From positions 1 through 12,597 of the forward strand of contig CACYZS010000113.1 in the NCBI GenBank assembly GCA_902778985.1: DNA of 12,597 nt. Reading direction: 5' to 3'. Position 1 is the first letter of the stretch, and every line of letters begins with the position of its first letter. Positions 6,596-12,597 of the stretch are shown here, piece after piece. Under the pieces are notes generated by a model that saw only the letters and a program-made list of their open reading frames with translations, was not told the DNA's origin and did no database searches. A program made the position numbers and the translations under genes. This DNA comes from an uncultured Ruminococcus sp. (GTDB lineage Bacteria; Bacillota; Clostridia; Oscillospirales; CAG-272).

Positions 6596-7427
6596 CGTAC
6601 TGATCGTCGGGCTCGGACTGATGGGCGGCAGTTACGCCAAAGGTCTGAAACGCCTCGGCTTCCGCGTGACGGCGCTGGCGCGCCGCAAGGAAACCATCGA
6701 CTACGCCCTCGAACACGGGATCATCGACGCGGGTTCGCACGAGGTCGATCCCGCCCTCGTCGGGGAAGCCGACGCGGTGGTCTTCGCCCTGTATCCCGGG
6801 GTGTTCAAGGAGTGGATCCGGGACTACCAGAAGTACCTGAAACCCGGCGCCCGCCTGACCGACGTGACCGGCGTGAAACGCTGCATCGTCTACGATATTC
6901 AGGCGATGCTCCGCCCCGACGTCGAGTTCATCGCGTCCCACCCGATGGCGGGGCGCGAGGTCTACGGCGTCGAGAACAGCGACGAGCGGATCTTCTATAA
7001 CGCCAACTACATCGTCACCCCGACCGACAAGAACACCCCCGAGGCGATCGAATGGTGCAAGGATCTCGGGCGCATCCTCGGTTTCCGCAAGGTCAGCGTC
7101 CTGTCGCCCGAGGAGCACGACGAGATGATCGGCTTTCTCTCCCAACTCACCCACTGCATCGCCGTCTCGCTGATGACCTGTTCCGACAACCGGCACCTGG
7201 TCGACTACACCGGCGACAGTTTCCGCGACCTGACCCGGATCGCGCGCATCAACGACGCGATGTGGAGCGAACTCTTCCTTCTGAACCGCGACGACCTCTT
7301 GAAACAGATGGATCTTTTCATTTCCGAATTTTCGGAGATGCGCCGTCTGCTCGCCGAGGGCGACGCCGAAGGACTGCGGGCGAAGATGCGGCTCTCGACC
7401 GAACGCCGCGCCTATTTTAACAAGTGA
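6573..7427 (+). CDS. tyrA: Prephenate dehydrogenase
   Basis: 284 residues. It oxidatively decarboxylates prephenate to 4-hydroxyphenylpyruvate, the precursor of tyrosine. An N-terminal Rossmann fold is marked by VLIVGLGLMGGSYA (9-22). The substrate site is marked by SHPMAGREVYG (122-132, His123) and SQLTHCIAVSL (190-200, His194), followed by an all-helical C-terminal half. There is no fused chorismate mutase or ACT domain, so prephenate must come from PheA and no built-in Tyr sensor is visible. ATG 6573 is supported by GGAG at 6562-6565, 7 bases upstream, and by the Rossmann strand starting a few residues later. It overlaps the end of the aroA remnant by 23 bases. In the frame-shifted aroA message translation stops at 6449, 123 bases before this start, so coupling from aroA would be weakened. 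Confidence 0.94.
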   Translation: MEWISKSNVLIVGLGLMGGSYAKGLKRLGFRVTALARRKETIDYALEHGIIDAGSHEVDPALVGEADAVVFALYPGVFKEWIRDYQKYLKPGARLTDVTGVKRCIVYDIQAMLRPDVEFIASHPMAGREVYGVENSDERIFYNANYIVTPTDKNTPEAIEWCKDLGRILGFRKVSVLSPEEHDEMIGFLSQLTHCIAVSLMTCSDNRHLVDYTGDSFRDLTRIARINDAMWSELFLLNRDDLLKQMDLFISEFSEMRRLLAEGDAEGLRAKMRLSTERRAYFNK

Positions 7428-7452
7428 TATCCAACCGAAAGAGGAACCCGAA

Positions 7453-8373
7453 ATGAACATGAACTTCAAACGCAAACTCCCGATCCCGATGGAGACCAAG
7501 GAAATGTACCCCGTCACCCGGGAGATGGAAGAGACCGTCGAGCGGCGGCTGACCGAACTGAAAGCCATCTTCTCCGGTAACAGCGACAAGATGGCGCTGA
7601 TCATCGGTCCCTGCTCCGCCGACAACGAGGACAGCGTGATCGACTACATCACCCGCCTGATCCCGGTGCAGGAAAAGGTGAAGGACAAGATCCTGATCGT
7701 CCCGCGCATCTACACCAACAAGCCCAGAACGACCGGCGACGGCTACAAGGGTCTGGTGCATCAGCCCAACCCCGCGGGCGACCCCGACCTCTTCAAGGGC
7801 ATCATCGCGACGCGCGAACTGCATATGCGCGCGGTTCAGCAGCACCGCCTGACCGCGAGCGCGATCGAGTGCCCCGTCGGGATGAAGAACCCGACCAGCG
7901 GCGACCTCTCGGTCATGATGAACGCGATCCTCGCCGCCCAGCATCAGCACGACTTCATCTACCGCGGCTGGGAAGGGCGCTCCTACGGCAACCCCTACGC
8001 CCACGCGATCTTGCGCGGCTATATCGACAATACCGGCGTGACGCACCCGAACTACCACTACGAGTCGCTTGTCCACCTCGCCGAACTCTTTTTGAAATGG
8101 CAGGTGCAGAACCCCGCCGTCATCGTCGACTGCAACCACGCCAACAGCGGCAAGAACCCGTTTGAACAACCCCGGATCCTAAAGGAAGTGCTGCACTCCT
8201 GCCGCTACAACCCGGAACTCCGGAAACTGGTCAAGGGCTTCATGGTCGAAAGTTACATCGAGGACGGCAACCAGCCGATCGGCGGCGGCGTCTACGGAAA
8301 GAGCATCACCGACGCCTGCCTCGGGTGGGAAAAGAGCGAACGCCTGATCCTCGATATGGCGGACGCGCTCTGA
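7453..8373 (+). CDS. aroF: DAHP synthase (AroG-like), with internal in-frame deletion
   Basis: 306 residues against about 340-350 for the family. It condenses PEP and erythrose 4-phosphate to DAHP, the entry step of the pathway. Present are IGPCSADN (51-58, metal ligand Cys54), NKPRTTGDGYKG (89-100), PVGMKNPTSG (141-150), NHANSGK (228-234, His229), MVESY (264-268, Glu266) and YGKSITDACLGW (281-292, Asp287), so all four metal ligands remain. Between LHMRAV (ending 128) and QQHRLTAS (from 129) the family has about 36 more residues. These include the conserved Glu-rich GLTAADEM-like strand and the GARSVEN-like strand, whose Arg (E. coli AroG Arg165) binds substrate. Losing them removes a beta/alpha unit of the TIM barrel, so the product is probably inactive. 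Start supported by AGAGG at 7440-7444. Last gene before the terminator. Confidence 0.9.
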   Translation: MNMNFKRKLPIPMETKEMYPVTREMEETVERRLTELKAIFSGNSDKMALIIGPCSADNEDSVIDYITRLIPVQEKVKDKILIVPRIYTNKPRTTGDGYKGLVHQPNPAGDPDLFKGIIATRELHMRAVQQHRLTASAIECPVGMKNPTSGDLSVMMNAILAAQHQHDFIYRGWEGRSYGNPYAHAILRGYIDNTGVTHPNYHYESLVHLAELFLKWQVQNPAVIVDCNHANSGKNPFEQPRILKEVLHSCRYNPELRKLVKGFMVESYIEDGNQPIGGGVYGKSITDACLGWEKSERLILDMADAL

Positions 8374-8385
8374 CAACCGAATACG

Positions 8386-8423
8386 GGCGCCCCGCCGCAC
8401 GGCGGGACGCCTCTTGCTTTTTT
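8386..8423 (+). terminator. Intrinsic terminator ending the aromatic operon
   Basis: The stem pairs GGCG (8386-8389) with CGCC (8408-8411) and CCCGCC (8391-8396) with GGCGGG (8401-8406), with one C/A mismatch and a 4-base loop. It is followed by TCTTGC and six T's (8418-8423). It begins 12 bases after the aroF stop. The T-tract is slightly displaced from the stem, so efficiency is uncertain. Confidence 0.75.
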
Positions 8424-8442
8424 CCGCACGACGCGCTATAAT
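8414..8442 (+). promoter_or_regulatory. Weak candidate second promoter upstream of argC
   Basis: TATAAT at 8437-8442 is a perfect -10 box. With a 17-base spacer, the -35 position holds TTGCTT (8414-8419), matching only TTG, and it falls in the terminator's T-tract. It may be incidental, because a much better promoter lies downstream. Confidence 0.25.
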
Positions 8443-8537
8443 GAAAGCGGAAACGGCATTTATACAACTTCCCCGGCTTTATACTGCATATATTCGCATT
8501 TTATTCATTTTCCGCAAAAATATTTTCTATAAATATC

Positions 8538-8566
8538 TTGACATTCAGGAAAGCGGGTTGTATAAT
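8538..8566 (+). promoter_or_regulatory. Consensus sigma-A promoter of the arginine operon
   Basis: TTGACA (8538-8543), a 17-base spacer and TATAAT (8561-8566) match the consensus exactly. An AT-rich stretch upstream (8511-8537) could act as an UP element. Initiation near 8573 leaves a leader of only about 23 bases before argC, too short for a riboswitch or attenuator. Control is therefore likely at initiation. Confidence 0.85.
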
Positions 8567-8572
8567 TATTCA
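8559..8572. promoter_or_regulatory. ARG box (ArgR/AhrC operator) over the -10 box
   Basis: TGTATAATTATTCA differs at one position (T for A at position 3) from the perfect palindrome TGAATAATTATTCA, the classical arginine-repressor half-site pair. It overlaps the -10 element and start region of the argC promoter, where a bound repressor would block RNA polymerase. Right half-sites ATTCA also occur at 8503-8507 and 8543-8547, hinting at a weaker second box upstream. No argR gene lies in the window. Confidence 0.6.
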
Positions 8573-8595
8573 TATCCATTGAGAAGGGGCGAAAA

Positions 8596-9522
8596 ATGAC
8601 CAAGGTTTTCATTGACGGAAGCGCCGGAACGACCGGGCTTCGGATCCGCGAGCGGCTCTCGGCACGCAAGGATATCGCGCTGCTGACGCTCCCCGACGAA
8701 AAGCGGAAGGATCCCGCGGCGCGCGCGGAGCGGTTCGCGGAAGCGGACGTTGCCTTCCTGTGCCTGCCCGACGACGCGGCGCGCGAGGCGGTCGGACTGA
8801 TCGGGGACGCGAAGACGGTCGTGATCGACACGTCGACGGCGCACCGGGTGTCCCCCGACTGGACCTACGGGTTCGCCGAACTCGCGGGACAGCGGGAGAA
8901 GATCGCGAAGGCGAAGCGGATCGCCAACCCCGGCTGTCACGCCAGCGGCTTCGTGTCGCTCGTCGCGCCTCTGGTCTCGGCAGGATTGCTCGACAAGGAC
9001 GCGTCGCTCGCCTGCTTCTCGCTCACCGGCTACTCGGGCGGCGGGAAGAAGATGATCGCCGAATACGAGGATCCGGCGAACGCCGCCCGCCTGCAGGCGC
9101 CCCGGATCTACGGACTGTCGCAGACGCACAAGCATCTGCCCGAGATGCAGTTGATTGCGGGACTTACGCACCCGCCGATCTTCGCCCCGATCGTTTCCTC
9201 GTTCTACGCGGGAATGGCGGTGACGGTCGAACTGCCCTCAGAACTGCTGAAAGGCACGCGCTCCGACGTGATCGACCTCTACCGCACGGTCTACCGCGGT
9301 CCGATCGTCTCCTGGTCGGGGGCGGCGGACGCCGACGGACTGCTCTCTGCGGGCGTTTTCGCCGGACGGGACGATATGGAGATCTCGGTGTTCGGAAACG
9401 ACGAACGGATCCTTCTCGTCTCGCGCTTCGACAACCTCGGCAAGGGGGCGTCGGGCGCGGCGATCCAGAACATGAATATCGCACTCGGCTTGCCCGAGAC
9501 GACCGGGTTGGTACTCGGATAA
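8596..9522 (+). CDS. argC: N-acetyl-gamma-glutamyl-phosphate reductase, short (type 2) form
   Basis: 308 residues. It reduces N-acetylglutamyl 5-phosphate to the semialdehyde with NADPH, the third step of arginine synthesis. The NADP-binding start is FIDGSAGTTGLRI (5-17). The catalytic cysteine is Cys114 in NPGCHASGF, and the active-site histidine region is SQTHKHLPEM (175-184). Length and the NPGCHAS motif fit the short type 2 ArgC (about 310 residues) rather than the approximately 345-residue form with NPGCYPT. First gene of the arginine operon, with AAGGGG at 8584-8589, 6 bases before the ATG. It is followed by argJ after a 19-base gap. Confidence 0.93.
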   Translation: MTKVFIDGSAGTTGLRIRERLSARKDIALLTLPDEKRKDPAARAERFAEADVAFLCLPDDAAREAVGLIGDAKTVVIDTSTAHRVSPDWTYGFAELAGQREKIAKAKRIANPGCHASGFVSLVAPLVSAGLLDKDASLACFSLTGYSGGGKKMIAEYEDPANAARLQAPRIYGLSQTHKHLPEMQLIAGLTHPPIFAPIVSSFYAGMAVTVELPSELLKGTRSDVIDLYRTVYRGPIVSWSGAADADGLLSAGVFAGRDDMEISVFGNDERILLVSRFDNLGKGASGAAIQNMNIALGLPETTGLVLG

Positions 9523-9526
9523 AGAA

Positions 9527-9532
9527 AAGGGG
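9527..9532 (+). promoter_or_regulatory. Ribosome binding site deciding the argJ start
   Basis: AAGGGG here lies 9 bases before GTG 9542 but only 3 bases before an alternative TTG at 9536. The GTG is therefore preferred. Confidence 0.6.
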
Positions 9533-9541
9533 ATTTTGAAA

Positions 9542-10756
9542 GTGAAAGTTGTGAGTGGCGGCGTCTGCGCCGCGAAAGGGTTCAAGGCGAACGGGATCCA
9601 CTGCGGGATCCGCAAGAACCGCACCAAGCGGGATCTGTCGCTGATCGTAAGCGAGGCGCCCGCGGCGGCGGCGGCGGTCTACACGACCAATCTGGTCAAG
9701 GGCGCGCCCCTGCTCGTTACCAAAAAACATCTTGAAAACGGCTGCGCCCGCGCGATCGTCTGCAACAGCGGGAACGCCAATACCTGCAACGCCAACGGGA
9801 TCGAGGTCGCAGAGGCGACCTGCGAAGCGACCGCGAAGGTGCTCGGGATCGACCCCGACGACGTGATCGTGGCTTCGACCGGCGTGATCGGGCAGCCGCT
9901 CGACGTCACCCCGATCGAAAACGGGCTTCCCGCGCTTGCCGCCGGGCTGACCGACGACGGCAGCGGCTTTGCCGCCGAGGGGATCATGACCACCGACACC
10001 ATCATGAAAGAGGTGGCGGTCGAGTTCACCCTTTCGGGCAAGACCTGCAAGATCGGCGGGATCGCGAAGGGGAGCGGCATGATCCACCCCAACCTCGCGA
10101 CCATGCTGGTCTTTATCACCACCGACGCGGCGATCTCGCCCAAAATGCTGCAGCGCGCCCTTTCCACCGACGTCCGCGACACCTTTAATATGGTGAGTAT
10201 CGACGGCGACACCTCGACAAACGATATGGTGACGGTTTTGGCGAACGGCATGGCGGGCAACCCCGTGATCGACGGGGACGGCGAGGACTTCTCGGTCTTC
10301 ATGGCGGCGCTCAACTCGGTGACGGTCTCGCTCTGCCGCCTGATCGCGGGCGACGGCGAGGGCGCGACGCGCCTTCTCGAATGCCGCGTGACCGGCGCGG
10401 ACAGTAAAGCAACCGCCCGCACGGTGGCGAAGAGCGTGATCTGCTCGAGCCTGCTCAAAGCCGCGATGTTCGGCGCCGACGCCAACTGGGGACGCGTCCT
10501 CTGCGCGATCGGATACAGCGGGGCGAACGTGGACGTCAACAAGATCGACGTCGCGTTCTCGAGCGCCGCGGGCACCATTCCGGTCTGCAAGAACGGCTGC
10601 GGCGTGGACTTCTCGGAAGAGACGGCGAAAAAGATCCTCTCCGAAAAGGAGATCGAGATCCTGGTTTGCCTCAACTCCGGTATCGAATCCTCGAACGCCT
10701 GGGGCTGCGATCTGACCTACGACTACGTGAAGATCAACGGCGACTACCGCACCTGA
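9542..10756 (+). CDS. argJ: Glutamate N-acetyltransferase / amino-acid N-acetyltransferase
   Basis: 404 residues from GTG 9542 (406 if TTG 9536 is used). ArgJ transfers acetyl from N-acetylornithine to glutamate, recycling the acetyl group. Bifunctional members also acetylate glutamate from acetyl-CoA. The precursor cuts itself just before a Thr nucleophile in NLATMLVF, about Thr187 here, giving alpha and beta chains. Also visible are ASTGVIG (the oxyanion-hole region, about 111-117), GIAKGSGMIHPN before the cleavage site, and ANWGRVLCAIGYSG in the beta chain. Length is normal. An acetyl-recycling ArgJ fits with argB and argD in the same operon and explains the lack of argE here. Whether it is mono- or bifunctional cannot be told from sequence alone. 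Confidence 0.94.
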   Translation: MKVVSGGVCAAKGFKANGIHCGIRKNRTKRDLSLIVSEAPAAAAAVYTTNLVKGAPLLVTKKHLENGCARAIVCNSGNANTCNANGIEVAEATCEATAKVLGIDPDDVIVASTGVIGQPLDVTPIENGLPALAAGLTDDGSGFAAEGIMTTDTIMKEVAVEFTLSGKTCKIGGIAKGSGMIHPNLATMLVFITTDAAISPKMLQRALSTDVRDTFNMVSIDGDTSTNDMVTVLANGMAGNPVIDGDGEDFSVFMAALNSVTVSLCRLIAGDGEGATRLLECRVTGADSKATARTVAKSVICSSLLKAAMFGADANWGRVLCAIGYSGANVDVNKIDVAFSSAAGTIPVCKNGCGVDFSEETAKKILSEKEIEILVCLNSGIESSNAWGCDLTYDYVKINGDYRT

Positions 10757-10772
10757 GGAAAGGAAACGAAAG

Positions 10773-11642
10773 ATGCTGAACGCGATCACCAATCACGAGC
10801 GCGCCGAGGTACTGGTACAGGCGCTCCCCAACATCAAACGCTATAACGGAAAGACCATCGTGGTCAAGTACGGCGGCAACGCCATGATCGACGACACCCT
10901 GAAGGCGCAGGTGATGGAGGACGTCGTGCTGCTCGCCCTGATCGGGGTGAAGGTGGTGCTGGTCCACGGCGGCGGCCCCGAGATCAACGGGCTGATGGAG
11001 AAACTCGGGAAGAAGCCCGAGTTCGTCGACGGTCTGCGCGTCACCGACGCCGAGACCATGGACATCGTGCAGATGGTCCTTGCCGGAAAGGTGAATAAGA
11101 CCCTGGTCAACCTGCTCGAAAACAAGGGCGGGCGCGCCGTCGGGCTGTCGGGTATGGACGGGCGGCTGATCGAGGCGGTGCAGAAGGATCCCCGGCTGGG
11201 ATTCGTGGGCGAAGTGGTGAAGATCCACCCCGCGCCCATCACCGACCTGCTCGAAAAAGGGTATATCCCGGTGGTCTCGACCATCGGCTGCGACCGGGCG
11301 GGCAACGCCTACAACATCAACGGCGACACCGCCGCCGCGTACATCGCCGGGGCTCTCGGCGCCGAACGTATGCTGCTGATGACCGACATCGCGGGCATTC
11401 TCCGCGATAAGGACGATCCCGCTTCCCTGATCTCCGAGATCACGGTGGACGAGGCGGCGCACCTGCGGGAGCAGGGCGTCATTTCGGGCGGTATGATCCC
11501 GAAGGTCGACTGCTGCGTGAAGGCGATCAACGCCGGGGTGAAGCGCGTGGTCATTATGGACGGCAGGATCCCGCACTCGATCCTGATGGAACTGCTGACC
11601 GACGAGGGCGCCGGTACGATGGTAAAACCGAACGGGGACTGA
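10773..11642 (+). CDS. argB: Acetylglutamate kinase
   Basis: 289 residues, normal length. It phosphorylates N-acetylglutamate with ATP, the usual control point of arginine synthesis. Motifs are VVKYGGNAM (30-38), VLVHGGGPEING (63-74), GLRVTD (87-92) and AVGLSGMDG (122-130), with the C-terminal GGMIPKVDCC block. The roughly 25 residues before the first strand form a predicted helix (NHERAEVLVQALPNI), an N-terminal extension typical of arginine-inhibited hexameric kinases, so feedback inhibition is likely but inferred. AAGGA at 10760-10764 sits 8 bases before the ATG. The gap to argJ is 16 bases. Confidence 0.95.
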   Translation: MLNAITNHERAEVLVQALPNIKRYNGKTIVVKYGGNAMIDDTLKAQVMEDVVLLALIGVKVVLVHGGGPEINGLMEKLGKKPEFVDGLRVTDAETMDIVQMVLAGKVNKTLVNLLENKGGRAVGLSGMDGRLIEAVQKDPRLGFVGEVVKIHPAPITDLLEKGYIPVVSTIGCDRAGNAYNINGDTAAAYIAGALGAERMLLMTDIAGILRDKDDPASLISEITVDEAAHLREQGVISGGMIPKVDCCVKAINAGVKRVVIMDGRIPHSILMELLTDEGAGTMVKPNGD

Positions 11643-11644
11643 AC

Positions 11645-12597
11645 ATGACGATATTTGAAAAAGACAAAACCTACGTCGCGGGGACCTACAACCGGTTCCC
11701 CGTCGCGATCGTCTCGGGCAAGGGCTCTCAGCTCACGGGCGAGGACGGGCGCGAGTATATCGACCTGACCTCGGGGATCGGGGTGACGGCGTTCGGGATC
11801 GCAGACGAACAATGGCAGGCGGCGGTGATCGAACAGATCGGAAAAGTCCAGCATACGTCGAATCTTTTTTACACCACCCCCTGCGCGGATCTTGCCGAAA
11901 TGCTCTGTTTGAAGACCGGTATGAAGAAGGTCTTCTTCTCGAACTCGGGCGCGGAAGCAAACGAGTGCGCGATCAAGGCGGCGCGTAAGTACGCCGCCGA
12001 CAAGTACGGTGCCGACCGCTTCACCGTCGCGACCATGAAGAACAGTTTTCACGGTCGGACGCTGACCACACTCGCCGCGACCGGGCAGGATCACTACCAC
12101 GAACTCTATCAACCGTTGACGCCCGGGTTCGCGTCGGTCACGCCCAACGCGGGGACGTCCGAACTCGACGCGCTGCACAAGTCTTCCCCGCTCGCCGCGG
12201 TGATGATCGAGTGCATTCAGGGGGAAGGCGGGGTTCTCCCGCTGGATCCGGCGTTTGCGCGCGAGGTCGCCGACTGGTGCGCCGAAAACGACGTGCTCCT
12301 GATCGTCGACGAGGTGCAGACCGGGAACGGGCGCACCGGGAAACTCTACGCCTATATGAAATACGGGCTGAAGCCGGATATCGTCTCGACCGCGAAGGGA
12401 CTTGCGGGCGGTCTGCCGCTCGGCGCAACCCTGCTCGGGGAAAAGGTGGAAAACGTCTTCGGCTTCGGCGATCACGGTTCGACCTTCGGCGGGAACCCCG
12501 TCTGCTGCGCCGCCGCTCTCTCGATCCTATCCCGGATCGACGACGAACTGCTCGACGGCGTGCGCCGTAAGGGCGCGTTCCTCCGCTCCGCGTTTGA
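11645..12597 (+). CDS. argD: Acetylornithine aminotransferase, 3' end outside window
   Basis: 317 residues are present of an expected 390-400. The frame is still open at the right edge. It is a PLP class III aminotransferase that converts N-acetylglutamate semialdehyde and glutamate to N-acetylornithine and 2-oxoglutarate. Motifs are DLTSGIGVTAFG (40-51), FSNSGAEANE (98-107, the cofactor-phosphate contact), SFHGRTL (134-140), IVDEVQTGNGRTG (220-232, Asp222 to the PLP ring nitrogen), STAKGLAGGLPLGA (248-261, with Lys251 as Schiff-base lysine) and HGSTFGGNPVCCAAA. The ATG starts 2 bases after the argB stop, with GGGGA shortly upstream. Related ornithine or succinylornithine aminotransferases look alike, but the operon argues for ArgD. 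Confidence 0.93.
   Translation, partial: MTIFEKDKTYVAGTYNRFPVAIVSGKGSQLTGEDGREYIDLTSGIGVTAFGIADEQWQAAVIEQIGKVQHTSNLFYTTPCADLAEMLCLKTGMKKVFFSNSGAEANECAIKAARKYAADKYGADRFTVATMKNSFHGRTLTTLAATGQDHYHELYQPLTPGFASVTPNAGTSELDALHKSSPLAAVMIECIQGEGGVLPLDPAFAREVADWCAENDVLLIVDEVQTGNGRTGKLYAYMKYGLKPDIVSTAKGLAGGLPLGATLLGEKVENVFGFGDHGSTFGGNPVCCAAALSILSRIDDELLDGVRRKGAFLRSAF

Noticed and set aside
8441..8599. 53-codon ORF that would end in an ATGA overlap with argC
   Set aside because: No ribosome site, AT-rich codon use unlike the neighbours, and it spans the argC promoter and operator; the overlap looks coincidental.
1..12597. Mobile element, CRISPR array, phage or defence system
   Set aside because: No transposase, integrase, terminal repeats, spaced direct repeats or tRNA-like sequence could be seen anywhere in the window.

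Overview
The window holds two biosynthetic operons on the + strand, with the start of an unrelated lipoprotein gene diverging to the left. The coding sequence is visibly GC-rich (G/C-ending codons such as gcg, atc, ctc and cgg dominate), while the three intergenic promoter islands are strongly AT-rich. Near-consensus sigma-A promoters (TTGACA-17-TATAAT), strong Shine-Dalgarno sequences and the style of the proteins (chorismate synthase with a GGGHFSGR motif, fused AroE-AroK, short AroB, AroG-like DAHP synthase) suggest a GC-rich member of the Clostridia/Firmicutes. That assignment is inference from family resemblance.

Region 1 (1-163, minus strand): N-terminus of a lipoprotein of unknown function, with its own consensus promoter. 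Region 2 (164-646): divergent control region. On the + strand it carries a consensus promoter, a 17-codon leader ORF ending Phe-Phe-stop, and an intrinsic terminator 37 bases before pheA. The terminator's 5' arm can also pair with an upstream segment. This looks like a phenylalanine-type transcription attenuator.

Region 3 (647-8373): an aromatic amino acid operon, pheA-aroB-aroC-aroE/aroK fusion-aroQ-aroA-tyrA-aroF. Five consecutive junctions are 4-base ATGA overlaps. Together these genes cover every step from PEP plus erythrose 4-phosphate to chorismate, then to phenylpyruvate (PheA) and 4-hydroxyphenylpyruvate (TyrA). Two of the eight genes are damaged as read here. aroA (EPSP synthase) has lost roughly 50 conserved codons and changes frame, with perhaps a second smaller gap. 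aroF (DAHP synthase) lacks about 36 conserved residues in frame, amounting to a beta/alpha unit of its barrel. These are the first and sixth steps of the shikimate pathway. Either the genome has lost the pathway or the assembled sequence has collapsed in two places. The operon ends at an intrinsic terminator (8386-8423).

Region 4 (8374-8595): terminator, then a consensus promoter whose -10 box is overlapped by a good ARG-box palindrome. Region 5 (8596-12597): arginine operon argC-argJ-argB-argD, covering the acetylated ornithine pathway; argD runs off the window end. I found no CRISPR array, mobile element, RNA gene, phage gene or defence system. The most interesting signals are the attenuator and the two broken shikimate genes.
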